Origin: Vitrella brassicaformis
Lineage: Eukaryota; Sar; Vitrellaceae
Length of the DNA: 40,285 nt
Reading direction: 5' to 3'
Assembly: GCA_001179505.1 (NCBI GenBank)
Contig: CDMY01000584.1
Span: forward strand, 1-40,285
Part shown: in pieces, positions 32,190-40,285 of the stretch
Layout: every line of letters starts with the position of its first letter
Numbering within the stretch: position 1 is the stretch's first letter
Made by a program: the position numbers and the translations under genes
Notes under the pieces: model-generated
What the model saw: the letters and a program-made list of their open reading frames with translations, nothing else
The model's database searches: none
Told to the model about the DNA's origin: nothing

Positions 32190-33217
32190 CTACCTGCCTT
32201 TGACACGTCCTCTGTCCTTCAACCGAAACAGAGGCCTGACCACCGATAATTTTCCACCCGCCCCTTGTCGTCCATGGGAGACGCTCCGCTCCCTCTGTCG
32301 CTGCACGTTGTCTTCTCGCCGCTGCCTGTTGCTGAGAACGATGCTCTGCAGTGTCCTGAGTGCCCCTTGGAGAGCTACCTTCGTGTCGACCAACACGTCC
32401 TCACTCTTGCCGTAGAGTGTGCCGTGGGGGAATGGAAAAGCTTTCTGCACAGAAGGACAGAATGGATGCGTCCTCTGCGAATGTGTTTTGTGAGCAGCCA
32501 GCCTTCCGACCTCGAGGATGACGCACCCATTGGGAGCAAGGACAAGCAGCCCTCCCGCAGCGAAATTGGCATTCCCACTGCCACCCCGACGGCCGCCAGG
32601 AGAGAAGGCGCCACAGCCTAAGCCTTTGTAAATGGACCCCAGCGGGTCAAGAAAGACCTCACCACCTGAAACCACACAGCACAGGCACCGATCCAAACTC
32701 GTCGCTTCTCTCTTGTTGCCTCCCTCTTATACATTTGAGCTGCCTCATGAGCACAGACAGCTCCTCGCAAGACCGGACAACAGTCACGAAACGAGGCGGC
32801 CCGACACCCTTGGCCTTTGCATTCTGTTGCGGCTGCCCGCCGCCCGCCTCAGCGCCGCCTCCAATGTGCAGATGGGGGTGAGCTTCGAAGGACTCCCACG
32901 CCCCCGACCGCACGAAGCTCTGCATCTCCGTGGCATCCCGCCGGCACACGACACAGCTCGGCCTCCGTATTGCAAACAGCACCAGGCCCGTGTCGGTCAC
33001 CAAGTCCCTCACATAGACGGGCGCGCCAACCGTGCAGTTGTGATGAACTCTCTGCAGCGAAATGGCGTCCAGCTCTGCAGCAACACGCACACAATGAATC
33101 AAAGAATGTCATGAGATCGACTGGTGCGATGGTCTCACCTTGATACGGCCAGGCTTGCGTCAGGCGTGTGAAAACACTCCACAGCGCCAAGCACAGCCAC
33201 ACGCAGATCTTCACCAT
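32190..33217 (-). CDS. Peroxiredoxin-like 2 (AhpC/TSA-2) family protein
   Basis: Minus-strand exons 33217-33139, 33074-32733 and 32665-32190, in phase, 298 residues. A signal-like leader MVKICVWLCLALWSVFTRL is followed by the thioredoxin-fold core: GLVLFAIRRPSCVVCRRDATEM matches the family's VVRRxGCxxCR active-site strand with the CVVC pair. PPRFVTVVRSCEEL and GGEVFLDPLGSIYKGLG correspond to the later strand and the FLD...Y..LG block. GGLLVLAPNGCVILEVGRLA is the closing hairpin. The family reduces peroxides or lipid substrates. The C-terminal 100 residues beyond the fold are basic and low complexity. The intron 2 donor (GTATAAG) was chosen because it alone keeps the FLDP frame. Confidence 0.7.
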
Positions 33218-33414
33218 TGATCTGCAGATCAATAAAGTCGTCGTTAACGAGAGCCGACGAGCCGAACAGCGTATGGGCACTTGCTTCTGGACATTTAGAT
33301 GCTGCAAACCTACTCGCGTCCAAAAGAAAAGCTGCAAGCTCAACTTCTGCGAGCTTAGAAGTGGGAGTCAGAGGGCGAAGGAGGAGGCAAGCAGCGCCTG
33401 ACTGGCACGCCACC
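33218..33414. promoter_or_regulatory. Divergent 5' region with TCTGCGAGCTTAG
   Basis: 197 bp. The 13-bp sequence TCTGCGAGCTTAG lies at 33346-33358 and recurs exactly, on the other strand, in the PsbP/EMAPII spacer. Confidence 0.55.
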
Positions 33415-34484
33415 ATGGCGCCAGTAGTGGCTGAGAAGATTTTTGAGTTGCTGCAGGGGGTGCTGGAATGGCTTGTTCGAAACGTCACTCTCTTGGTGCT
33501 GCGTGTCTGCTTTTGGCCCGAAAAGGTGGAATTTGTCCGCCCGGTGGCCTTTCCTGCGCCCTGCGGCGGCTCCAGGGGCAAGATGGCTCTTTACCACCAC
33601 GTGTGCCACCACCCTGTACCAACCAGTGAGGGCCCTGCCAGGATGGTGTCTGTGTGTGTGTGGTGTGTGCAGGTCAAGTCCAAGTCGGGCAGCACCTCCC
33701 CTCAGGATGGCTCGTCCAGCAGCGGCTCCACAACGGACTCGCAGCGTGACAGCCCCATTGCTAACGGTCCGGTCCTCGCCCACGCTCACGCGTGTCTGAA
33801 GAAGAGCCAGCTGATGTTCCACAAGGGCCTCCTCCTCGAGACGCAGACGCTCTTCATGGACCTGCGGGAATACCTGTTTCGGCAGTGCCGGGGCAGCGAG
33901 GCGCGGCGAGTGTGGTCGTGGGTGACGAGGCAGCGGGCGTTTGTCATGTGTGTGAGTCGCCTGAGGGAGCTGAGGGAGGCGAGCGAGATGATGGGCGAGG
34001 GGGGCGGGTGGACAGAGATCCCGGCGGGCAGGAAGGGCATCAAAGTCTACTACCGACAGGAGAACGACGAGGCCAGGTGGGGTGAGGCAGGCAAAGAGAA
34101 AGGAAGGTTGAGTTGTGTCACTGATTGGTATCATTGTGTTGTGTTGTGTGTGGTGCCTGTGGTGTGTATGGTTGGTGCGTTAGGTCTGTGACGGTTCGTG
34201 TGGGCGGCGTGGTGGACGTGAGCTACCTCCGTCTGCTGCACGTCGTCACGGAGCCGACCCTGGTGCCCAGCTGGATGCCCATGGTGTCCAAGGCCTCCCT
34301 GGTGCCCATGAAGACCCCCAGAGGCAGCAGCACCCTCACGTGCGTCTACACGCTGCAAATGATCCCCATCGTCCTCAGCCCACGAGAGTTCGTTGTCGAT
34401 TACTGCAACACCGTCGGTAAGGGCAACGCATCATTGACAACATGCCTGTCTGACCATGGCTGGATGCTCTTGCGTTGCGCCCGT

Positions 34485-34519
<35 letters not shown>

Positions 34520-35475
34520 CGGTTCGGGCCGCATCTGGGCGTGTATGCACAGCGTCGACGAGTCGTCTCCCCCGCCCGACATGGCCGGCAGAGTTGTGGC
34601 AGCCCCTCCCCGCGGCGTCATCCGAGGCCACATGCGCAAGAGCATCTCTGTCGTCCAGCCCACCGCCGCAAACTCCACATACCTCGAGGCCATCTCAAAT
34701 GTCGACGTCAAATTCGCACTCCCAAGTCAGCCGATACATAGCACACCACACCCTGCCATGCAGTCTGCGATGGACTCCCTCTCTTTGTGTGTGTGTGTGC
34801 AGCGTCCCTCCAGATCTATATATCCAAGATCGCTGGTCTGCACGGCTTCCTCTCCCTTGCCAAGGCGGCAGGCTTCGCAGAGTCTGGCAGTGAGTTCGCT
34901 GACCGCATGCCTGCCAAACTGCAGGCCGCCAAGGACATCCAGGTGACAGAGACAGGCACAATGCGACTGAAGGACACGTGACGATTCGCTCACTCAGCTT
35001 GGCGTGTGTGTGTCAGCATCGCATCTCTCGGGCCATGGCGTCTGGGGCCGCAAAAGGCGACGACAAGGGCCTGGCCAGCGCCCCGCTGGAGTTTCCTCTG
35101 CTCGATCTCCTCGACAGAGGTGCGACACGACAAACACCATTCACGCCTGCCACCTATCTACAATCTGTGTTGTGCGTGCTGTGTGTATGCTCAGAGGTGA
35201 GCATGGTCTCCTCGCTGAGCAGCGATGCGATTGAGTCATCGCCCGGCTCCTCAGTGGCCACACAACAAGTCCGTGAGGCCGCCACCCCGCCGCACCAGGA
35301 GGCCAAGTGTGGCGCCCTGAGGGGCTTCGACATGGCCTCGTGGGCGTCCAAGCTGCTGGCCGACTGGCAGGCGACGGTGAGGGGATTGGGCGGGTGCATG
35401 CCGTCTGTCGAGGCGGCCAGGAGGCGGCAGATGGAGGAGCAGGCGCTGGAGCTGCTCACGGACCAACTAAATTGA
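33415..35475 (+). CDS. START-like lipid-transfer domain protein
   Basis: Exons 33415-33615, 33673-34076, 34184-34416, 34519-34725, 34803-34942, 35017-35119 and 35195-35475, in phase, 522 residues. Residues about 180-390 read like a START domain: a first strand (GIKVYYRQENDEARSVTVRV), VPSWMPMV, SPREFVVDYCNTV, GRIWACMHSVDESSPPP, a GVIRG strand, TYLEAISNVDVKFALP, and a C-terminal amphipathic helix. START domains bind sterols or phospholipids. The N-terminus has a hydrophobic helix (LEWLVRNVTLLVLRVCFW) and a Ser-rich linker; the C-terminus is helical. Intron 1 (57 nt) is a multiple of three and open, so its retention would add 19 residues without a frameshift. Confidence 0.65.
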
Positions 35476-36327
35476 AGCAACGGTCCCACCGCTGTTTCAT
35501 GCCTTCATGCCGTCATGCCTTCGTTCGGTGCGTGCCTGGCTTTATCACGAGTGAATCAATGGATGGATGGATGGATGGGTGTGTGTGTGGACGTTCGTGG
35601 GTCTGTGAGGGTAGTGAGTGTATTTGTGTGTCCCTGTGTGTCTGTGTGCGTGTCTATGCGATGGCTGGATGGCTGGTCAAGTGTTTGTGCAGTTTTATCA
35701 TGTGTGCGTCCATACGTCCACACGTCCTGTTGCGGCAGCAGGCAGGCAGGCAGGCAGCCGAGGGGGGAGGGCGAAAGATAGCCCTCTGCGTGCCAAATAT
35801 CTATCTACAGCCGGGGCCGGGCCAGAGCCGTGGGACATCATTTACGTTTTTTGTGACGGAGGGGATGGGGCGGGATGGGGCGGTGTCCTGCATGACACAC
35901 GTGCATCTGTGGTGTGTTTTTATCTAATTTGCACGGGAGGGTGGAGGGGAGGTGCATGGCTGGAAGTTTCCCCTACCTAGTGAGTGTGCCGGTCGCTGTG
36001 GGGCAGGCAGCCTTTCTCAAGCCAGCAGGTATTTCTGTCTGTCTGCGTGGGTGTGGTGTGTGGAGCTTTTATTACATGATGTAACTAAGACCTTTGCAGG
36101 GACCTCCAATGAACGCAGCGAGTGCACAGCAAGACGCAAAGTAGCCACCCATTCCACTCCAGCAGCAGCACGAATAAAGCATGACAGCGTGACGTGAACG
36201 CAGAGGCAAAAAAAAAATCTCAGTGTCTCTTCACTTTGTTCAGTGAATGCACTCATTCTCGCTCAAGACAGACGGAGCACAGTCACCACTCATTCACGAC
36301 AGAAAGCTCCCACCACCCCCCACCCCT
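35476..36327. other. Tail-to-tail spacer with TGGA, TG and GGCA repeats
   Basis: 852 bp. (TGGA)n is at 35561-35576, TG-rich DNA at 35578-35660 and (GGCA)n at 35738-35755. A short A9 run is at 36209-36217. No supported gene. Confidence 0.6.
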
Positions 36328-37283
36328 CTATCTGTTTGACGATTGTGTGACCTTCAACGATTTGACGATGGCATCGCTGGTCGGCTTAAAGGCGGGAAAG
36401 GAGTCCTCGGGCACAGAAAGCGTCACGCTCCCCAGCCAATTGCGGCCTCCGCCCTGCATCAGTGTCCACACACTGAGCATGTGCATCTTGGGCTTCTCAG
36501 ACGTCGATTGAATCAGCTCCACATAGGCATTCCCACTCCGCATCTCCTCTGCGAGCAGCTTCACACTGTCGCCCTCGGCCACACCGCCTGTGATGATCTC
36601 ACGGATCTTCGACGGGCCACCCAGTGAGCCGATCGAGGCGAAGTCGCCACGCAGGGGGATCAGGTTGATCAGAATGGACCTTTTGCTCTCGTCCTGCACA
36701 CAGGGGGAAGGAAGGAAGGCACACACACAGATAGAGATCTTGGCCGGATACCTCGGCGGCAATTGACTGACCTGTGGGTCGGTCGCGATGAAGAGTTTGG
36801 AGCCTGTCATGCCTCCGTTGAGAGGCCCTTGCAATGACCACTCCTGAGTGAACCACACACACAAGATCCACAACATGGCATACACCGCTGTCCGATCTGC
36901 GCCCCGCCCACCTTCGGTAGCTCGAGGCTGAGCGATACATCTGTGTCATCGGGGTACGGGCTCGTCCAAGTAAAGGGCGCCAAGGCCTCCGCCGCAGCAG
37001 CGTCATTTGACAACAGAGAAGCCACCAACAGTGAAGCAGCAGCGGCGGCACCCGATGAGTGCCGTTGCCTCCTGCTGATCAGAACAGGCGCCTCGTTAGC
37101 CGGCACTTCTGCACTCATCGCCAGCAGTGCTGGCGGTCTTTTTGACGGCATTCGAGGACCTCTGACTGTTGAACCAGCGACCTTCCAGACGCCATCGGGT
37201 GTCGGACTGATAAGGAAAGAAGACGCTGCACACCACGACGTCATGGCCTGGCACACGAGCCCGAACAGAGAAACAGAGTGCAT
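36328..37283 (-). CDS. PsbP-domain protein, thylakoid-lumen targeted
   Basis: Minus-strand exons 37283-36912, 36843-36772 and 36693-36328, phase 0, 269 residues. The leader looks three-part: a hydrophobic signal (MHSVSLFGLVCQAMTSW), a basic Ser/Pro/Arg region, and a twin-arginine-type lumen signal (SRRQRHSSGAAAAASLLVAS) ending DAAAAEA. The mature part follows the PsbP/PPD fold: FTWTSPYPDDTDVSLSLELPKEW, DESKRSILINLIPL, GGPSKIREIITG, AYVELIQSTSE, HMLSVWTLMQGGGRNWLGSV and SFPAFKPTSDAIVKSLKV. PsbP proteins support photosystem II or related lumenal functions. Such leaders are used by nucleus-encoded proteins of complex plastids. Which PsbP subgroup it belongs to is unclear. Confidence 0.82.
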
Positions 37284-37344
37284 TTTGCTATCGAGGGATC
37301 TTTGTTTGTAAGCTCGCCGCTAAGCTCGCAGATGCAAGGCGAGA
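37284..37344. promoter_or_regulatory. 61-bp divergent promoter with two motif copies
   Basis: The shortest start-to-start gap in the window. The minus strand reads TCTGCGAGCTTAG (37319-37331), then CGGCGAGCTTA just beyond it (37307-37317), so two tandem copies of the shared element fill much of the spacer. Confidence 0.55.
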
Positions 37345-38658
37345 ATGAGTGCGCTTCAGAGCCTGATCACAGCACTGGCGCTGTCGTTGTCGTCATTTGT
37401 GATGAGTTTCCAGCTCTCCGCAATGAGATCTACCCTGCCATGCAGACGAGAGAGGCCATCTCTGAGGATGCAGAACGACGCAAAGGTGATGACGAATCAG
37501 CGGCACGCCGATGCAGATCACTTCCTGCACTGTAGCAATGCTTCGTTTCTGCGTGCAGGTGTCTGTGGCGGCTCTCTCCCCGACGTCCATCAGCCTTGTA
37601 TCGTCAGATCTGGCTTCCTTTCCGCTGTACAGGGTGCGTTACGGCACCGACAGCACCTCTGCCCCCCTGGCCTCTTTTGTCTTCACCAGTATGCAAGGTG
37701 GCATCTGTCGATTGGCCGGGCTTAGGCCAGACACCGACTATTCTGTGATGGTGTATGGCGTCGGGGAGGCAGCCGCGGCCCATGAAGGAGGGTCTGAGGC
37801 GCTGCTGGCCTCAGCCGCCTTCAAGACGCCTCGGCAGGAGGTTGGAGAGGTCGGGGACATATCGCGGCTTGACATGAGAGTCGGTGAGAACGACCAATGA
37901 TACGCAGTGCAACAATATTGATGTGTAGGTCCCTGTCTGATTGACTGCATGCAGGTCGCATCTCGTCTGTGGAGAAGCACCCAGACGCCGACAGCCTCTA
38001 CATCGAGCAGATTGATTTAGGGGAAGGCGAGCCCCGGACGATTGTGAGCGGTCTGGTCAAGTACTGTTCGCCAGAGGAGCTGCAGGGGCGGGACGTGATT
38101 GTGCTCTGCAACCTTAAACCTCGCATGATGAGAGGGGTCGAGTCGCGGGGGATGCTGATGCGCGCGTCCGACGAAAGCAAGACAACGGTGGGCTCAGTCG
38201 GGATGCACACACACTCTGTGCAAGTATATCGCTCCATCGGTCCATCGGTGTGCTGTGGAACTGCTGTGGCGTGTCAGGTGGAGCCACTGAGGCCGCCAGA
38301 AGGATCCGCACCTGGTAGGTCAAATCACTGGCTGCAGCGCCGTTGGTGTGCCACATGGATGCTCTCCCTTGTCCACTGCAGGTGATGCGGTCCGGGTTGA
38401 TGGGTACCAAAGGCAGCCCTATCAGCCTGGTGACAGGGCCAACAGGGCCTTCGAAAAGGTCGCATCCAAACTCAGAACCGATGATCAACTGGTACCTGCC
38501 AGAAAAGGCCATCACGCAAGGCGTTTGGACAATGTGTGTCTGTTTCCTGTCTTTATGTCCGTGTGTGTGTGTTGGTGCAGAGAGGGACATATGATAGTGC
38601 GGTGATGTCGACTGAGAGGGGGCCATGTACAGCTACCATTGAGGGCCGCATCTCATGA
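37345..38658 (+). CDS. EMAPII/Arc1p-type tRNA-binding protein with plastid-type leader and FN3-like domain
   Basis: Exons 37345-37485, 37559-37883, 37955-38187, 38278-38314, 38382-38491 and 38581-38658, in phase, 307 residues. The C-terminal half is unmistakable: [93 protein letters not shown] and a final GRIS. It is the OB-fold tRNA-binding module of AIMP1/EMAPII and some Tyr- or Met-tRNA synthetases. Residues about 48-140 ([38 protein letters not shown]) resemble a fibronectin-III domain. The N-terminus [20 protein letters not shown] then [19 protein letters not shown] fits a signal peptide followed by a transit peptide with a leading Phe. Plastid targeting is inferred. There is no synthetase core. 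Confidence 0.9.
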
Positions 38659-40285
38659 GCGGAGCGGGGGTAGAGAGACTGGTCTGAGGTGTGTCGATTG
38701 AAGATGAGACCTTTCGTTGCATGGCCGTTCAACAAACGATTTCTGACGCATACGCATCTAACGCACATTCGCTGCACTAGTGCGTCGGTGTGTGTGACTC
38801 ATCAGGGCATTGTCGGTGCTGGCGCTGGTGCTGACCCACAGACACCATCGACTGTCGAAAACTCCGTCGAGGCTCCCTCTTAAAGGTTCAATCGAGTCTA
38901 ATGCTACACACACACACACACACAGACTCGCCAGAGTGAGTACACGTGTCAGGCACATCCATTCCTCCATCCATTTCTCCACCCATCTAGCCACCCACAC
39001 ATCTAGTCAGCCGCCTGTCGGTCCCCTCCTCTCTCCCTCTCTCCCTCTCTCTCTCTCCCCCTCCCTGCGTCCTTTTTGTACTATCTCTCAGGTTTGTTTG
39101 CTGCCGTACTTGCTCTCGCAGAAGAGCTGCCCGTCGACTATCTATGTGATTCCCCTCCTCAGCAGAGACCCACTCGAAGCGAAAGGCCACGCCCCCGCCG
39201 CGTGGCCGCCTCCTCAGCGACACAAACGCCACGCACCGATCTCTACCTGCACACAGACAGACAGACGGCCGCACACACCACGCACACGCCTTTTCGCCTT
39301 CCGTCGTTCTGTCTGGGTGGCCTTCCTGCCGGATTTCATCTGGAGGATCATGGTGCGGGCGTCGTCGATGGTTCCAATGGCGGCGGCCGTCATCTATGGG
39401 AGGCGGCGGTCATCTGCTGGGGCCCGAGCGACATCCGCTGCTGGAACGCCGCCATCACCCCACCTGCGCACAATGCAGATGGATGGACGGGTGGGGTGGG
39501 CAAGTGTGCAGCGGCTACAGCCCCCAAAGCAAACCTAGCAAACCGGCCCGAGCAAAGCAAACCAACGGACAAACCTTTCTATGGAGGGTCAATGAGCGAT
39601 GGAGAGCAAAGCGAAGCAGAGCAAAGCCCTCTCTGTGCTGAAAGCGCTAAGCGAAAAGTTGGGGGCATGCCGAGAGGGTCCCACGACAAAGCCAAGCAAA
39701 GCTCGCCAAAGCCCAGCAAAACTCGAAAGCCACAAACCTTCGCAAATTTACCTGGCCCCACGGGGCCCAGTGCCCCAGACAAGCAAAGCCAAGCCAAGCC
39801 AAAGCAAGGCTCAAGGTGAAGGACAGGAGACGGAGGAAGGGGAAACAATCAATGCAAAGCAAAGCAATGCAAAGCGAGTCTCAAGGTGAAGGACAGGAGA
39901 CGGACGCATGGGGGCGTTCCCTATCGAAGAATAGGGGGTCTCGTGGACCCGCTCGGGTGTGTGTGCATCTGGACCGGTCTGAGACGGGCTGCAACGCAGT
40001 GTCAAAATTTTCGGCCCGCAGTCTCATGCGGGCGAGAAATGGGTTAGAGAAGACATAAACAAACTGTTTTCTCCACAGCGAGCGACCGGACAAGGGCAAG
40101 TCTGATACCATGTGAACCGGCATGGTGTGCTGATCAACATGGGGGTCACGGCATCCCCTCACGCCTTCACCATCGAGAATTCTCCCGAGACCGACTGACA
40201 AGGGGAGATCCACCGCGCCACACAGAGGGCGCGTGAGCACAAGCTGAGTCGGCCATTCGAGAGCCACCGACAGCCACTCTCAACC
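38659..40285. other. Terminal region without a supported gene
   Basis: 1.6 kb. Contains (CT)n at 39020-39065 and the AGCAAAGC repeat zone listed separately. A weak minus-strand two-exon model (39393-39288 and 39246-38987) keeps phase but gives a very basic protein ending in low complexity. A 128-codon minus ORF (39881-40267) starts with GTG and shows no recognisable motif. Neither is annotated as a gene. Confidence 0.5.
39546..39904. repeat. Degenerate AGCAAAGC/CCAAGC repeat zone with a 25-bp direct repeat
   Basis: Repeated short words such as GAGCAAAGC, CCAAGCAAAGC and AATGCAAAGC are spread over about 360 bp. The 25-bp sequence beginning CTCAAGGTGAAGGACAGGAG occurs at 39810-39834 and again at 39880-39904. 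It is unlike the CA/TG microsatellites of the rest of the window. Confidence 0.8.

Noticed and set aside
38987-39393. Two-exon minus model encoding a basic protein
   Set aside because: Phase agrees, but the product ends in GER-rich low complexity and matches nothing; likely fortuitous.
39881-40267. 128-codon minus ORF at the right edge
   Set aside because: It begins with GTG, has no recognised motif and overlaps the repeat zone.
1-40285. tRNA or rRNA genes
   Set aside because: I looked for B-box-like GGTTCGA words and cloverleaf pairing and saw none; no rRNA-like sequence was recognised.

Overview
The window is nuclear DNA of an intron-rich eukaryote. I read 19 protein-coding loci. Nearly all are split by short GT-AG introns, whose 3' ends are often (TG)n-CAG instead of a normal pyrimidine tract. 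Two nuclear genes carry plastid-type leaders: a PsbP-like protein with a signal peptide, a basic region and a twin-arginine lumen signal, and an EMAPII-type tRNA-binding protein with a signal-plus-transit-like leader. With a DMC1-type recombinase remnant and GC-rich coding sequence, this points to a photosynthetic protist with a complex plastid. A chromerid alveolate such as Vitrella is my best guess; this is inference. All exon models are mine, built from splice sites, phase agreement and protein logic, with no transcript data.

Layout. 294-1090 (+) truncated DMC1-like recombinase. 1861-2680 (-) small secreted Cys-rich protein, and 2879-4565 (+) secreted unknown. 5031-5960 (-) GILT-like thiol reductase, and 6143-7355 (+) 5-formyltetrahydrofolate cyclo-ligase. 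7543-8610 (-) unknown, and 9103-12891 (+) USP36/42-type ubiquitin hydrolase. 14391-15544 (-) membrane-anchored unknown, and 15761-16709 (+) Frag1/DRAM-like membrane protein. 16951-18675 (-) short-chain dehydrogenase, and 18755-20086 (+) unknown. 21039-25113 (-) and 25590-28555 (+) are two large paralogous secreted Cys-rich proteins with GPI-type C-termini. 29061-30064 (-) secreted DOPA-dioxygenase-like protein, and 30569-31762 (+) GNAT acetyltransferase. 32190-33217 (-) peroxiredoxin-like-2 protein, and 33415-35475 (+) START-like protein. 36328-37283 (-) PsbP-like protein, and 37345-38658 (+) EMAPII tRNA-binding protein. The last 1.6 kb holds only repeats and weak ORFs.

Three things stand out. 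(1) After the first gene, the remaining 18 genes form nine consecutive head-to-head pairs, a strict minus/plus alternation, with 61-504 bp between start codons. (2) The exact heptamer TGCGAGC, often extended to TGCGAGCTTAG, occurs in seven of the nine shared 5' regions and is rare elsewhere, so it is a candidate bidirectional core-promoter element. (3) The inverted pair at 21039-28555 is an apparently undescribed family of secreted, probably GPI-anchored, Cys-rich proteins. The two copies share exon order but have diverged through minisatellite growth and intron gain or loss.

The genes do not form one pathway. They cover folate metabolism, ubiquitin, redox and thiol chemistry, lipid transfer, plastid function and surface proteins. 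What unites the window is its architecture.
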